A stretch of 64,000 bases of DNA from Clostridia bacterium (lineage in GTDB: Bacteria; Bacillota; Clostridia; Oscillospirales; Acutalibacteraceae), in NCBI GenBank assembly GCA_017439545.1, contig JAFSIW010000031.1:62001-126000 (forward strand), in the 5' to 3' direction. Below are positions 52,623-63,890 of the stretch, piece by piece. Positions within the stretch are counted from its first letter, which is position 1. Every line of letters starts with the position of its first letter. Made by a program: the position numbers and the translations under genes. The notes beneath the pieces were generated by a model that worked only from the letters and a program-made list of their open reading frames with translations, was not told the origin of the DNA and made no database searches.

Positions 52623-55600
52623 TTAATCTAACGTAGGAACCTTGCCGACAACGTATTGCAGAATTTTCAATGCATCATTGGCGCCGATTGATCCGTCGTG
52701 GTTTACGTCTGCTACAATCGATTGCCGTTCATCAGGAATCAGTTTTCCTACAACAATTTTTAGCACCATCAGAGCATCCGTAGCATTGGCAATGCCGTTA
52801 TCATCCAAATCGCCGAAAACATAAGTGGGCTGAGGTTCACTAGGCTCATAAACATCATAATCGGCAACTGTTTTCAGGTATTCAAACGTGACGTCGATAG
52901 GATCAGCTTGCACCACGTGAATTGCCACGAAACCAAAATAGGTGTTCTTCATAGGAACGGTGACAGATCCGATATTCTTAAAGGATTTTCCATCCAAAGA
53001 ATAGAAAGCAGAATAATTATCCCCATCTTTATCCATTTTAAAGTACAGCGTATTGTCGGTGATCAGCGATTTTTCAAAAATATCCGCCGCTAATGAAGTG
53101 GCTGTACCGTTCACGATCTTTTGGAACTTAACCATTACTTGATTCCCGTTGGGTTCCAACGAGAGTTTGACGTAATTTTGGTTATCTTGATAAACGACCA
53201 AACCGCCTTGTTGATAATTCTGCGAAGGTAACGCAGAAAAGCGGATTTTGGATTCAGCAGAGTAAGTACCTTCAGCAGGTTGCAAAATCAAATTGCCGTA
53301 ATCAGTTTGGGTCGTCTTAACGGTCAAGCCTTTTCCGCTTTGATAGGCATACGGTGCATCACCGCTTTGATTCACAACAGACCAAAAATCACTCAACGTT
53401 TCGGAGGTGAAATCGTCTGCCTTGATATAACGGTCATAGAAGCCGAATTGCAAGGTATAGGACATAGAAAGACCTAAACTCGGTTCCGCCACTTGAATGG
53501 TCGCTGTGCCGGGTAAATCGTTGCTTGTTTGCACAACTTGTGCCGTTGTACCATCAGCAGCCTCTACCGTTACAGTAGGTGCCTTCTCCCCTTTTACAGC
53601 GATATCATACTCAAATTGTGCCGCATTAAACGGATAGAACCGTTGACCATCCAAGTATACAGTAGGGGCTGTGGGATAGTCTATTCCGCTGTCACCGTTC
53701 GATTCAATGACGTATTGTTCTTCCACTAATTTCACATAATTAAAGGTAACATCAATAGACGGTGCACTTAGGACATGGAACCCAACAAGCGCCAAGGAAG
53801 TATTCTTGAAATCAGCCGAACCTGCACCTACAAAGATATAGTTTGTACCATCCAATGAGTAGTAGGCCTGATACAGATTCCCTTCTTTTTTCAAGCGGAA
53901 ATACACTGTATTTGACACCTCTGTACGAGGCTTGATGGATGAACTGATTTCGTAGGCAGTTCCTCCCACGATCTTTTGCAGTTTAAAGTTTACACTTTGG
54001 TCACCGTGTGGCTCCAAAGTATACTTGATGAAGTTGGAAGCATCTTGGTAAACTTCCAAACCGCCTTGTTGATAACCCTGACTGGGAACGGAAGAAAAAT
54101 GCACTTTGCTTTCTACAAAGAACGAACCGTCTGCCCTTTGAAGGACCATGTTGGAGTTTTCGCCCTGATTAGTGTGGAAGCGAAGCCCCGTACCTTGAAT
54201 ATATTCGCAGCTGCTTGAGCCGATGGTTTGACCCTTCCAAAGATCGGTATTCAGCGATTGTGAGGTGAAATCATCCGGCTTTAACATAACCGATTCACTG
54301 TAAAAATGAACGGTGTAGGTTTCTTGGTGACCGGTCAACTCATCGGTCAGAACGACCGTTGCGGTGGAGGGCAATGCAAAACCGTTTTGAGTCACCGAAG
54401 CGGTAGTGCCTGTGGCGGCAACCACACGCAATTTAGGTGCTTTTTCACCAATCACATAAACATCGTATCTGTTTCGGGTAACATCAAATATCGTAAAGGT
54501 TTCACCATCCAAAGTAACTTCTTTGGGAGTCAGCCGAACGAGTGCGGCGGAATAGTCAGAAACAATGGGTGTAGAAGCCGTTACTGTTTCGCCATTGTAA
54601 GAAATCGTTGCAATAACAGTTGCAACACCAGCCGTTTCGGAACAAGTAACCGTACCGTCATTGGATACTTTGACAACATCAGGATTGGATGAAGTGTAGG
54701 TTACAGTATAGCCGCTATTCAGCATACGGTCATTATCCAACGAAACGGACAAGCTCAATTTTGCATTTTCGTTCGCGCCAACGACCAAGGTGTCCGATTC
54801 CAAAGTGGCAGTCTGAATGATTTCTTTCCAACTGCCGCTAACGGAAACAGTTTGGGAGGCAACAACATCCGCATCATCCGCAGTAGTTGCCAAATCGAAT
54901 TGGTAACGGCCTGCTTTTACATCGTATTTGTTGGCCGCATCGTCCCACAAAGCAATGTCTTTCAAATCAACCGAAATGCTGATCGTTTGACTTTGGCCTG
55001 CACTTAAAGTTACCTTTTGGAAGCCGACCAAACGTTTGATGGGATTAGAAGCAGAGGTGTTATCCAAAGCTTTTACATAGAGTTGTACTACTTCACTACC
55101 ACTCACAGACCCGCTGTTGGTCACTTTGGCAGTCACGGTAACATTGCCGTTAACGTCAACCGAAGTTTTGTCAATCGCGACATCGGTAACCGAGAAGGTA
55201 GTGTAGCTCAAGCCATAACCAAACGGATACTCATAATCACCCGTATAATACATATAGGTACGACCGCTTTGACCGCCGTCAGGAAGCATATTATAGTCTT
55301 CGATCGGACCGAGTTCGCTATCATCATTCAACCAAGTAAAGGTCAATTTACCGCCGGGATTCACTTTACCGGTCAGTACGTCAGCAAAAGCCTGACCTTG
55401 CGCCTGACCATTGTGAGGAGTATACAAAATAGCACGAACGTTGTTTTTGAAAGCGGAAATATCAACACAGCCGTTGCCTTGAATGAAAACAACGGTATTG
55501 GCGTTTTTCGCTGCAACAGTATTGATCAATTCTACCTGACCGTTAGGCAATTCAAGATTGGAACGGTCATGATCCTCTTTAATGGTGTCAGTGTCCATGC

Positions 55601-57572
55601 CAACATAAACAACCGCAACGTCCTTATTAGCGATTTCATTCAAAGCAGAAGTGTCAATACCACCATTGACTTTAAACGCCTTAAAGTTCAGGTATACGTC
55701 CGCTGTGGTCATATAACCCACGTTACTGTCGTAATCAGCCTCAACAGGCATATAGTTTGCCCAACCGGTACCGGAAGTGGGAGTAATAACCTGAGCGGGC
55801 ATATTGCCGGAAGAAGACACCAGATGCATATCGATGGTGCCGCCTTTACCTGAATCATTGCTAATAGAAACATAGGCACGGACCTTAGCAACGCCCTCTA
55901 AATTCACCGAAGCGTATTTAACCCAAGAGCCATCGGCAATGTAGCCAAAGTTGCCACCCGCTTCTTCTACGGCACCGCCGCCGCAACCTGCGTCGTTGGT
56001 GGTATCAAGAGTTCTTAATACATTACCGTTTGAATCCAACAGTTCCAGCTTTTTAAAGTTAAACAGATAGGGTCTGGAATCCTCTTTCGCCGTAGCATAA
56101 TGAGAAACGACCGTAGAAGCATTTTGCTCGGCAATCACACTGCTAAGACCTTGTAAAGCGTTAATTTTATGTTCTTCGCCGGGCGTACCGGAATAGTCAC
56201 CTAAAATTACGTCTTTAGCATAATCGCCTACAACAGCAATGCTATTCGTATTGGAAAGTTTCAACGGCAAAATACCGTCGTTTTTAAGCAAAGTGATGCC
56301 CTTTTGTGCAGCTTCCAAAGCGATTTCGCCATGATCAGCAGCCTCTAACTCGGCGTTTGCCTGGGCATTGGTCATATAGTAGGGTGTTTCGAAGTCGCCA
56401 TTGTTACGAATATCGTCCCAAGAGCCGTAGCCTTTATAGTTTTTCAACTCATCGAATTCGCCCAATTGCATACGTGCCAGCATCAAGCGGTATACTGCCT
56501 TGTCAACGTCCTTCTCGGTCATATAGCCTAAAGCGATTGCTTGTTTAATGCTGTTATACTCGCCGCTGCCGCAATCCAAATCGGTACCGGCAAGCACAGA
56601 GGCGGCCGTAGCATCTACTTCAGAGGGAGTGCCGAATTTGCTCCAATTGTGGTTTTTCCAAATGTCGGTAATAGCACCGCAGTCAGAAACAACATAACCG
56701 GAAAGCCCCCATGTTTTACGCAATTTATCGGTTACAAGTTCGGTATGCGCCGACATAGGAATGCCGTTCACCCGGTTATAAGCGGTCATAACCGAATACA
56801 CGTTTGCATTGCGAATGATATTACGATAAGGCAAAGCATAGTAATTGTACATTTCTTGATCAGCAATTACCGAGTTACCGGTATGGCGGTTAAACTCGCT
56901 GTTATTGGCCATGAAATGCTTCAGGGTAGAAACGGTTTTCAGGTAGGTGTCATCATCACCTTGCAAACCCCGAACAAATGCGCCGCCAATCAAAGAGGTA
57001 AGATAAGGGTCTTCGCCGTAGGTTTCTTCATTCCTTCCCCAACGAGGGTCACGGGCCAAGTTAACCGTGGGAGACCAATAAGTAAGTCCCTTATTATGTA
57101 CATAATAGGCAGCGCGAGCCTCATCAGAGATGGCAGAGGCAATGCGTTCCATCAAGTCTACGTCCCACGTGGATGAAATACTCAAGGAAGTGGGGAAACT
57201 GGTCGCGCCAAACCAATCACACACACCGTGCAAGCCTTCGCTCGCCCAAACGTAACTGTTAATATAAACGCCGTCGGTGGCCAATCGGTCAATTTTGGGC
57301 GAAATATAATTCATTTGGGAAATTTTTTCGTCCAACGTCAAACGAGAAACCAAGTCTGCCGCCCGTTCTTCAAAGGTGTAGTTTTCTTTGTCCATATAAG
57401 GCAACAGGGGCTTCACGCCTTCGGTTTGATAGGCGCTCAACGGATTCGTGGCAGAAACCTGAATCGTTGACAACATAGGGATTCCGCCAAACAAAGAAAC
57501 AACCAATGTTGCAACAAGCAGTATTGCGCCAAGACGAATCTGCCAATGATTGCGAGTACGTATTTGATTCAT
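52623..57572 (-). CDS. Secreted multidomain GH3 glycoside hydrolase with type I dockerin
   Basis: Likely a beta-glucosidase or beta-xylosidase. The 1649 residues comprise: signal peptide (1-42); GH3 barrel (about 65-350) with RDPRWGRNEETYGEDPY and nucleophile Asp297 in GYVVSDCGAI; GH3 C-terminal domain (about 400-770) interrupted by a CBM6/PA14-like insert (about 495-635); an Fn3-like domain (about 800-910); an Ig-like domain (about 945-1030). Then come two copies of a pair, a small beta domain followed by a ConA-like/DUF1349-like domain: about 1030-1290 and 1310-1560. A dockerin with two calcium loops (GDLDDNGIANATDAL, ADVNHDGSIGANDAL) ends the protein. ATG follows TAGGAGGTA. It lies 18 bases after the rhodanese lipoprotein gene. 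Confidence 0.93.
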   Translation of the reverse strand: MNQIRTRNHWQIRLGAILLVATLVVSLFGGIPMLSTIQVSATNPLSAYQTEGVKPLLPYMDKENYTFEERAADLVSRLTLDEKISQMNYISPKIDRLATDGVYINSYVWASEGLHGVCDWFGATSFPTSLSISSTWDVDLMERIASAISDEARAAYYVHNKGLTYWSPTVNLARDPRWGRNEETYGEDPYLTSLIGGAFVRGLQGDDDTYLKTVSTLKHFMANNSEFNRHTGNSVIADQEMYNYYALPYRNIIRNANVYSVMTAYNRVNGIPMSAHTELVTDKLRKTWGLSGYVVSDCGAITDIWKNHNWSKFGTPSEVDATAASVLAGTDLDCGSGEYNSIKQAIALGYMTEKDVDKAVYRLMLARMQLGEFDELKNYKGYGSWDDIRNNGDFETPYYMTNAQANAELEAADHGEIALEAAQKGITLLKNDGILPLKLSNTNSIAVVGDYAKDVILGDYSGTPGEEHKINALQGLSSVIAEQNASTVVSHYATAKEDSRPYLFNFKKLELLDSNGNVLRTLDTTNDAGCGGGAVEEAGGNFGYIADGSWVKYASVNLEGVAKVRAYVSISNDSGKGGTIDMHLVSSSGNMPAQVITPTSGTGWANYMPVEADYDSNVGYMTTADVYLNFKAFKVNGGIDTSALNEIANKDVAVVYVGMDTDTIKEDHDRSNLELPNGQVELINTVAAKNANTVVFIQGNGCVDISAFKNNVRAILYTPHNGQAQGQAFADVLTGKVNPGGKLTFTWLNDDSELGPIEDYNMLPDGGQSGRTYMYYTGDYEYPFGYGLSYTTFSVTDVAIDKTSVDVNGNVTVTAKVTNSGSVSGSEVVQLYVKALDNTSASNPIKRLVGFQKVTLSAGQSQTISISVDLKDIALWDDAANKYDVKAGRYQFDLATTADDADVVASQTVSVSGSWKEIIQTATLESDTLVVGANENAKLSLSVSLDNDRMLNSGYTVTYTSSNPDVVKVSNDGTVTCSETAGVATVIATISYNGETVTASTPIVSDYSAALVRLTPKEVTLDGETFTIFDVTRNRYDVYVIGEKAPKLRVVAATGTTASVTQNGFALPSTATVVLTDELTGHQETYTVHFYSESVMLKPDDFTSQSLNTDLWKGQTIGSSSCEYIQGTGLRFHTNQGENSNMVLQRADGSFFVESKVHFSSVPSQGYQQGGLEVYQDASNFIKYTLEPHGDQSVNFKLQKIVGGTAYEISSSIKPRTEVSNTVYFRLKKEGNLYQAYYSLDGTNYIFVGAGSADFKNTSLALVGFHVLSAPSIDVTFNYVKLVEEQYVIESNGDSGIDYPTAPTVYLDGQRFYPFNAAQFEYDIAVKGEKAPTVTVEAADGTTAQVVQTSNDLPGTATIQVAEPSLGLSMSYTLQFGFYDRYIKADDFTSETLSDFWSVVNQSGDAPYAYQSGKGLTVKTTQTDYGNLILQPAEGTYSAESKIRFSALPSQNYQQGGLVVYQDNQNYVKLSLEPNGNQVMVKFQKIVNGTATSLAADIFEKSLITDNTLYFKMDKDGDNYSAFYSLDGKSFKNIGSVTVPMKNTYFGFVAIHVVQADPIDVTFEYLKTVADYDVYEPSEPQPTYVFGDLDDNGIANATDALMVLKIVVGKLIPDERQSIVADVNHDGSIGANDALKILQYVVGKVPTLD

Positions 57573-57590
57573 AATATACCTCCTATAATC

Positions 57591-58835
57591 TTATTGGCAC
57601 CAATTGGTGTAAGGGCCAATTGAATACACGTTTGTATAACCTAATTCACTTAACATTGTTACTGCCGAGGCCGAGCGAACACCTACAGAACAAGTAAAAA
57701 GTAGATATTGATCCCGATCGGGATACTGTACTGAAATTGTTTGCTTCAATTCACTATAAGGAATGTTGATGCTATTCGGTATGGATGCTTTACCGAATTC
57801 CTCTCTGCTTCTGACATCGATGATAACTGCACCGTTATCAAGATAGCGCCGTGCGGTCTCAATATCAAGGTTTTCGGCCGCAGAAGCATTGGTTTGCTGT
57901 ACTTTTGAAAAGCCATCAGTACCCAACAAGAATACACTGTTTCCGTCGGAAATCACATTGAGTAAATTTTCACAATCATAGGTTGTTACGGTGTTGCATT
58001 GCATACAGTCCGGCAGAGTCAACAAGCGGCCGAAATTACAGGCGATCAAGGCTTGTTGACCGTCCCAACAAATAGAGTTGCCTATAAGCGGCGGGTCAAA
58101 CCGATGCATTTTCCCTTCTAAATAATTAACAATTCTACGATTCCAAATCGTACCGTTATCCGAAATAAATACATTAATAATACCTAATGACTGATCTTGG
58201 CCCAAAATCCAATGTGCCTTTCCGGAAAACGCAACGTCAGTTAGGGAGAAATCCCCATCATAAAAATCCGTTATAGGACGAACTGTTTGTTCATTGGAAG
58301 CATCAATGGTTAGAATTTTTCCGCTTTTAGCCACGCCGACCAAAGTATCATTCCCGTATGAAAGCGCAATGATAGGTTCATTCAGTTGAGTTGGTATGGT
58401 TGCGTAGGAAATATCATCACGAACCGTTAAATTAAACAGAGTACCATCCGAGCTACTAACGCAATAACCATCATGATGATTGGTTATGGAGAGTAGATCA
58501 ACATCTTTGGTAACGGTTCTTGTCAAAAAGGTTTTACCATCGATGGAGTAAACAAGAACCCCATTCTCCCCCACTGCAATCAATTCATGTTGATGGGTTG
58601 CAATATCAAACAGCGTATCATTCGATTCAAACAAAATCGACTGTAAGGAGCCGGCAAGAGAATATTGCTTAATCTGCTTGCCGTCAACAACGCAATAACC
58701 ACCGTTATACGGAGCCGAAGCACAAGACGGTAAATCGTATACTGCTTTAATATCATCGTCGGGCACGGACACGGTGCAAGCGCAAAACAATAAAGAAATT
58801 GCACACAACATGCAAATAATGCATTTATTTTTCAT
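57591..58835 (-). CDS. Lipoprotein with beta-propeller-like region and C-terminal rhodanese domain
   Basis: A 414-residue exported lipoprotein: signal peptide with lipobox LLFCAC (Cys20 would be lipidated). Residues about 30-300 are beta-rich, with repeated short segments of the kind found in sensor or BNR-type propellers (VYSIDGKTFLTRTV, VFISDNGTIWNRRIV). A rhodanese domain covers about 318-414, with the active Cys in LLFTCSVGVRSASAV near 380 and IDVRSREEFGKASIPNSINI before it. It is the first gene of an operon with the GH3 enzyme. The combination is unusual; a sulfurtransferase or redox role at the cell surface is conceivable but unproven. Confidence 0.8.
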   Translation of the reverse strand: MKNKCIICMLCAISLLFCACTVSVPDDDIKAVYDLPSCASAPYNGGYCVVDGKQIKQYSLAGSLQSILFESNDTLFDIATHQHELIAVGENGVLVYSIDGKTFLTRTVTKDVDLLSITNHHDGYCVSSSDGTLFNLTVRDDISYATIPTQLNEPIIALSYGNDTLVGVAKSGKILTIDASNEQTVRPITDFYDGDFSLTDVAFSGKAHWILGQDQSLGIINVFISDNGTIWNRRIVNYLEGKMHRFDPPLIGNSICWDGQQALIACNFGRLLTLPDCMQCNTVTTYDCENLLNVISDGNSVFLLGTDGFSKVQQTNASAAENLDIETARRYLDNGAVIIDVRSREEFGKASIPNSINIPYSELKQTISVQYPDRDQYLLFTCSVGVRSASAVTMLSELGYTNVYSIGPYTNWCQ

Positions 58836-58866
58836 ATAACGCCTCTTATAAACTGTTAATTTAACT

Positions 58867-58885
58867 AATTATATCACATATAATT
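58867..58885. promoter_or_regulatory. Palindrome upstream of the lipoprotein-GH3 operon
   Basis: AATTATAT-CAC-ATATAATT is a perfect 8-bp inverted repeat with a 3-base centre, 32-50 bases upstream of the lipoprotein start. It contains a TATAAT on the minus strand, so it may be the promoter -10 region with an operator. Confidence 0.45.
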
Positions 58886-58943
58886 GGATTTTTCTCGCCA
58901 AATCATTCAACAATCTGGACAAAATGTTATTAGTTCAGTGGAT

Positions 58944-61775
58944 TTATGGACATAACAGATTTCTTAGGAAACGACCGGTATGAGAGGCATCACAAGCGGC
59001 AATTTGTTCGGGTGTGCCTGTCGCGACTACCATGCCTCCCGCCGCACCCCCTTCGGGTCCCATATCTATCACATAGTCAGCGGTCTTAATTACGTCAAGA
59101 TTATGCTCTATCACCACAATGGTATTACCGCCCTCCGCCAAACGGTGAAGAACTTCCAGCAACTTATGAACGTCCGCTGTGTGAAGCCCGATTGTCGGCT
59201 CATCTAAGATATAGATGGTTTTACCGGTCGGATTCTTGCACAACTCACTGGCAAGTTTTACGCGCTGTGCTTCGCCGCCTGATAAGGTAGTAGCAGGCTG
59301 TCCCAGTTTTATATATGACAAACCTACGTCACACAAAGCCTGCATCTTTCGTTTAATTTTCGGAATATGTCCAAAGAATCCCAAAGCCTCTTCGGCGGTC
59401 ATTTCTAATACGTCGTGAATACTTTTATCCTTATATTTCACTTCCAACGTTTCCCGATTATATCGTTTGGCCTTACACACCTCACAGGGCACGTAAACGT
59501 CAGGTAAAAAGTGCATTTCGATCTTAATTATACCGTCACCTTGACAAGCCTCACACCGTCCTCCTTTTACATTGAATGAAAAGCGTCCGGGACCATACCC
59601 TCTGGCTTTGGCATCGGGGGTATTGGCATACAAATCTCGAATGTCGTTAAAAACACCGATATAGGTAGCGGGATTGGAACGGGGGGTACGACCGATCGGG
59701 GCTTGGTTAATATCGATCACCTTATCAAGATGTTCCAAGCCATAAATCGCTTTATGCTTACCCGCTTTTTTACGTGCTCCATTGAGAGCATTGGCAAGAT
59801 TTTTATACAAAACCTCATTGATCAGTGAGGATTTGCCCGAGCCGGACACACCGGTAACGCAAGTAAAGGTGCCAAGAGGGATAGAAACCTCCACCTGCTT
59901 CAGGTTGTTTTCGCACGCGCCGGTGATCTTCAGTTCTTTACCATTCCCCTTTCGACGGGTTGCAGGAACAGGGATGGCTTTTCTTCCGGAAAGATAATCG
60001 CCGGTCAAGGATTTTTTGCATTTCAGAATCTGATTCACGGTACCCGCAAACAAAATCTCACCACCGTGTACTCCTGCACCGGGACCGATATCAACAATAT
60101 AGTCCGCCGCAAACATGGTGTCATCATCATGTTCAACCACAACAAGTGTATTTCCGAGATCACGGAGTTTTTGAAGAGTAGCAATCAATTTTTCATTGTC
60201 GCGCTTATGCAGACCAATACTTGGTTCATCTAAAATGTATAAAACGCCGGTCAAAGATGAGCCAATCTGGGTAGCCAAACGAATCCGTTGACTTTCACCG
60301 CCGGACAACGTACCCGAAGAACGTGCCAACGTTAAATATCCGAGACCGACACTTTGTAAAAAGCCAAGTCGCTCTTTGATTTCTTTAATTATACGTTCAC
60401 CGATAAGTTTTTCCCGTTCGGATAATTCTAACCCATCAAAAAACGTCAGCAAATCTACCACGGACATGCAACACATATCATAAATATTTTTACCACCAAC
60501 GGTAACTGCCAAGGTTTTTTCGTTTAATCTCGCACCGTGGCATTGGGGGCATTCCTGCTCGGTCATATAGTTTTCGATATCATCCCGAGAATAAGAACTC
60601 GATGTGTTCATATATCTCCGCTCAAGATTGTTGATAATCCCCTCAAACGCCCCGGTAGTTTCCATTTTTTTGCCCATAAACTCGCGAACCATAGGAATCT
60701 TTACACCATCGGTTCCGTAGAAAATAGCATTAACAGCCTTTTCCGGCAATTGATAAAAGGGGGTGTCAAGAGAAAAATCATAATAATCCGCTAAAGCTTC
60801 AAAATACATTTTGGCAATAGTGCCAAATGCGCCGTTCATGCTCCAACCGCTCGCCTTGATAGCCCCTTGATTAATAGAAAGCAGACGATTCGGTGCAATG
60901 GCATCGGGATCAATCTTTTTAAAACAGCCCAATCCATCACATTTAGAACAAGCACCAAAAGGATTATTGAAGGAAAACATCCGCGGATTCAGCTCATCAA
61001 TGCTGATGCCGTGTTCGGGACAGGCATAATCTTGACAAAACAATTGTTCTTCTCCGCCAATCACATCGATTACCGTTTGTCCTTCCGATACTGATAACGC
61101 AGTTTCTACCGAATCGGTCAAGCGACTGCGAATCTCTTCTTTAATCACCAAACGGTCTATAATAATTTCGATGGTATGCTTGAAATTCTTGGCGAGATTG
61201 ATCTCTTCAGACAAATCGTAAACATTCCCGTCAACACGCACACGTACATATCCGCTTCGTTTCGCAGATTCCAACTCTTTTTTGTGTTCACCTTTTCTGG
61301 CTTTCACCACCGGAGCCAAAACTTGAATTTTAGTGCCTTCCGGTAACGACATAATACGATCAACCATCTGATCCACAGATTGTTTGGTGATTTCTCGACC
61401 GCAAACGGGGCAATGCGGAATACCAATGCGCGCATACAGTAAACGCAGGTAATCGTAGATTTCGGTTACAGTACCAACAGTAGAACGAGGGTTTTTAGAA
61501 GTCGTTTTTTGATCAATGGATATGGCAGGAGAAAGCCCATCGATACTATCCACATCCGGCTTTTCCATCTGACCTAAGAATTGGCGGGCATATGATGAAA
61601 GAGATTCCATATACCGTCTTTGGCCTTCGGCATAGAGCGTATCAAATGCCAAGGAAGACTTGCCCGATCCCGATACGCCGGTAAACACTATGAGCTTATC
61701 TCGTGGGATGGTCAGATCCACATTTTTCAGGTTATTCTCTCTTGCCCCTTTGATAATAATTTTATCGTTGGCCAT
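58944..61775 (-). CDS. uvrA: Excinuclease ABC subunit A
   Basis: Damage-sensing ATPase of nucleotide excision repair. At 943 residues it has two ABC modules: Walker [13 protein letters not shown] near 31 and [12 protein letters not shown] near 640, signature [12 protein letters not shown] near 490 and [12 protein letters not shown] near 830, and Walker [12 protein letters not shown] and [11 protein letters not shown]. Zinc-finger Cys pairs occur around 250-285 and in [15 protein letters not shown] near 740. ATG overlaps the end of uvrB's reading with an AAAGGAGAAG site; the two genes are 2 bases apart. Confidence 0.98.
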   Translation of the reverse strand: MANDKIIIKGARENNLKNVDLTIPRDKLIVFTGVSGSGKSSLAFDTLYAEGQRRYMESLSSYARQFLGQMEKPDVDSIDGLSPAISIDQKTTSKNPRSTVGTVTEIYDYLRLLYARIGIPHCPVCGREITKQSVDQMVDRIMSLPEGTKIQVLAPVVKARKGEHKKELESAKRSGYVRVRVDGNVYDLSEEINLAKNFKHTIEIIIDRLVIKEEIRSRLTDSVETALSVSEGQTVIDVIGGEEQLFCQDYACPEHGISIDELNPRMFSFNNPFGACSKCDGLGCFKKIDPDAIAPNRLLSINQGAIKASGWSMNGAFGTIAKMYFEALADYYDFSLDTPFYQLPEKAVNAIFYGTDGVKIPMVREFMGKKMETTGAFEGIINNLERRYMNTSSSYSRDDIENYMTEQECPQCHGARLNEKTLAVTVGGKNIYDMCCMSVVDLLTFFDGLELSEREKLIGERIIKEIKERLGFLQSVGLGYLTLARSSGTLSGGESQRIRLATQIGSSLTGVLYILDEPSIGLHKRDNEKLIATLQKLRDLGNTLVVVEHDDDTMFAADYIVDIGPGAGVHGGEILFAGTVNQILKCKKSLTGDYLSGRKAIPVPATRRKGNGKELKITGACENNLKQVEVSIPLGTFTCVTGVSGSGKSSLINEVLYKNLANALNGARKKAGKHKAIYGLEHLDKVIDINQAPIGRTPRSNPATYIGVFNDIRDLYANTPDAKARGYGPGRFSFNVKGGRCEACQGDGIIKIEMHFLPDVYVPCEVCKAKRYNRETLEVKYKDKSIHDVLEMTAEEALGFFGHIPKIKRKMQALCDVGLSYIKLGQPATTLSGGEAQRVKLASELCKNPTGKTIYILDEPTIGLHTADVHKLLEVLHRLAEGGNTIVVIEHNLDVIKTADYVIDMGPEGGAAGGMVVATGTPEQIAACDASHTGRFLRNLLCP

Positions 61776-61777
61776 AA

Positions 61778-63742
61778 TTATGCTTCTCCTTTAAGTTTTG
61801 CAATACGATCACGCAGATAAGCAGCTTGCTCAAACTCCAGCATTTTGGCGGCGGCACGCATTTCTTTTTCAAGTCGAGCGATCACTTGCTCACGTTCTCG
61901 CTTGGGCAAGCGAGCAAAGTCAGCATCAGAAGACTTTTTGTCTTTTGAGGATATTTCTAATACATCCCGTACATCCTTAATAATAGTTTTAGGAACAATA
62001 CCGTGTTTTAGATTGTATTCTTGCTGAATGCTCCGCCTACGATGAGTTTCGGTGATAGCCCTCTCCATAGAAGGTGTCACAAAATCGGCGTACATAATCA
62101 CTTGTCCGTCTGCATTTCTGGCGGCACGGCCGATGGTTTGAATGAGAGACGTTTCGCTACGCAAAAAGCCTTCCTTGTCAGCATCCAATATGGCAACCAA
62201 AGAGACTTCGGGAATATCCAAGCCTTCACGAAGCAGGTTAATACCTACCAACACGTCAAATTCACCCAAACGAAGGTCGCGGATGATCTCCATACGCTCC
62301 ATGGTATCAATATCATGGTGCATATAACGCACCTTTACTTTTAATCCAGCCAAATAATCAGTCAAGTCTTCCGCCATTTTTTTGGTAAGGGTAGTTACCA
62401 GTACCCGTTCCTTTTTTGCAGTGCGTTGCATAATTTCAGCATACAGATCGTCAATCTGACCCTCGGTAGGCTTCACCACAACTTCAGGGTCCAACAATCC
62501 TGTGGGACGAATAATTTGCTCAGCAGGATTGGGCGATTTAGACAGTTCTAATTCGCCGGGGGTTGCGCTGACAAAAATCACTTGGTTGATGTGGTTGTAA
62601 TATTCATCGAAATTCAGCGGACGATTGTCAAAAGCGGAAGGTAAACGAAAACCATAATCCACCAGATTCTTTTTGCGGGCATAGTCACCGCCAAACATAC
62701 CGCGAACCTGCGGCAAGGTCACGTGGGATTCGTCTACAAACATCAAGTAATCATCGGGAAAATAATCCAACAGTGTAAAGGGCTTACTCCCTGCAGGGCG
62801 GCCTGACATAACACGGGAATAGTTCTCAATGCCCTTGCATACACCGATTTCCCGCAACATTTCAATGTCATATTCTGTCCGCTGACGAATTCGTTGGGCT
62901 TCAATCAATTTTCCGTTATCACGAAACCACTTGACCCGTTCTTCCATTTCTAAACGAATTTCTTCTAACGCAGTTTCTTTTTTATCTCCGTCAATGACAT
63001 AGTGCGAGGCGGGGTAAATAGCCACGTGGCTCATGGTGTTCAGCACCTCGCCTGTTAACGGATTGATTTCACGGATCCGATCAACTTCGTCACCGAAAAA
63101 TTCCACACGAATGGCTTTGTCACCCGAATAGGCAGGAAAGATCTCAACCACGTCTCCCCTCACCCGAAACTTATTGCGGGTAAAGGCAATGTCGTTACGC
63201 TCATACTGAATATCAACTAATTTTCGGATCAAAGCATCCCGTTCTTTTTCCATTCCTTGCCGCAGTGAAATCACCTGACTGCGATAATCAATAGGATTCC
63301 CCAAAGTGTAAATACACGAAACGCTGGCAACAATGATTACGTCACGCCGCTCGCTTAACGATGATGTGGCCGAGTGACGAAGTTTATCGATTTCATCGTT
63401 AATAGCCGAATCCTTTTCTATATACGTATCAGTACCGGGGATGTACGCCTCAGGTTGATAATAATCATAATAGGAAACAAAATACTCCACCGCATTATTA
63501 GGGAAAAACTCCTTAAACTCCGTACACAGTTGTGCAGCAAGCGTTTTATTATGAGCCAATACCAAAGTAGGTTTATTAACCTGCGCAATAACATTGGCCA
63601 TGGTAAAGGTTTTACCAGAGCCGGTTACCCCTAACAACGTTTGTTCTTTGGTGCCTTGTAATACACCGTTTACCAATTGTTGAATCGCCTTCGGTTGATC
63701 ACCGGTTGGAAGAAATTTTGAAACCAATTCAAATCGATCCAT
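61778..63742 (-). CDS. uvrB: Excinuclease ABC subunit B
   Basis: Helicase-like partner of UvrA that verifies damage and recruits UvrC. Walker A is [14 protein letters not shown] near 40; the beta-hairpin [18 protein letters not shown] lies near 95; the DESH box is at about 338; helicase motif VI is [13 protein letters not shown] near 540. The C-terminal UVR domain ([18 protein letters not shown]) spans 620-654. ATG 63742 follows GGGAGGTG; an in-frame ATG 63763 lies before the ribosome binding site and is rejected. A TGGTATAAT extended -10 element lies 65 to 73 bases upstream. No LexA-type box was found by eye. Confidence 0.98.
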   Translation of the reverse strand: MDRFELVSKFLPTGDQPKAIQQLVNGVLQGTKEQTLLGVTGSGKTFTMANVIAQVNKPTLVLAHNKTLAAQLCTEFKEFFPNNAVEYFVSYYDYYQPEAYIPGTDTYIEKDSAINDEIDKLRHSATSSLSERRDVIIVASVSCIYTLGNPIDYRSQVISLRQGMEKERDALIRKLVDIQYERNDIAFTRNKFRVRGDVVEIFPAYSGDKAIRVEFFGDEVDRIREINPLTGEVLNTMSHVAIYPASHYVIDGDKKETALEEIRLEMEERVKWFRDNGKLIEAQRIRQRTEYDIEMLREIGVCKGIENYSRVMSGRPAGSKPFTLLDYFPDDYLMFVDESHVTLPQVRGMFGGDYARKKNLVDYGFRLPSAFDNRPLNFDEYYNHINQVIFVSATPGELELSKSPNPAEQIIRPTGLLDPEVVVKPTEGQIDDLYAEIMQRTAKKERVLVTTLTKKMAEDLTDYLAGLKVKVRYMHHDIDTMERMEIIRDLRLGEFDVLVGINLLREGLDIPEVSLVAILDADKEGFLRSETSLIQTIGRAARNADGQVIMYADFVTPSMERAITETHRRRSIQQEYNLKHGIVPKTIIKDVRDVLEISSKDKKSSDADFARLPKREREQVIARLEKEMRAAAKMLEFEQAAYLRDRIAKLKGEA

Positions 63743-63807
63743 TTCAAAGCACCTCCCAATCATTCAAATTACTTCATAGTACAGAACAGACTTACGCTAT
63801 ATATTAT

Positions 63808-63816
63808 ACCACAACA
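63808..63816 (-). promoter_or_regulatory. Extended -10 promoter element for uvrBA
   Basis: On the minus strand TGGTATAAT gives a TG-extended -10 box; the -35 region upstream is weak (T-rich). It is the only good promoter candidate between the edge gene and uvrB. Confidence 0.5.
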
Positions 63817-63852
63817 CGTTACAAATGAAAAGAAAAAAGAATAAATTTTCAC

Positions 63853-63884
63853 AAAAAAGTGACTGCCGCATCACGACAGTCACT
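63853..63884 (-). terminator. Terminator after the gene at the right edge
   Basis: AGTGACTGTCG and CGGCAGTCACT form an 11-bp stem with one mismatch, followed by six T on the minus strand. It lies 6 bases beyond the stop of the partial gene and supports that reading frame. Confidence 0.85.
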
Positions 63885-63890
63885 ATAAAA

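Noticed and set aside
55017..55853. 278-codon plus-strand frame opposite the GH3 gene
   Set aside because: Antisense to a strongly supported coding region, no ribosome binding site and no family resemblance.
63742..63840. LexA-type SOS box at uvrBA
   Set aside because: No GAAC-N4-GTTC-like element was found in the short upstream region by eye.
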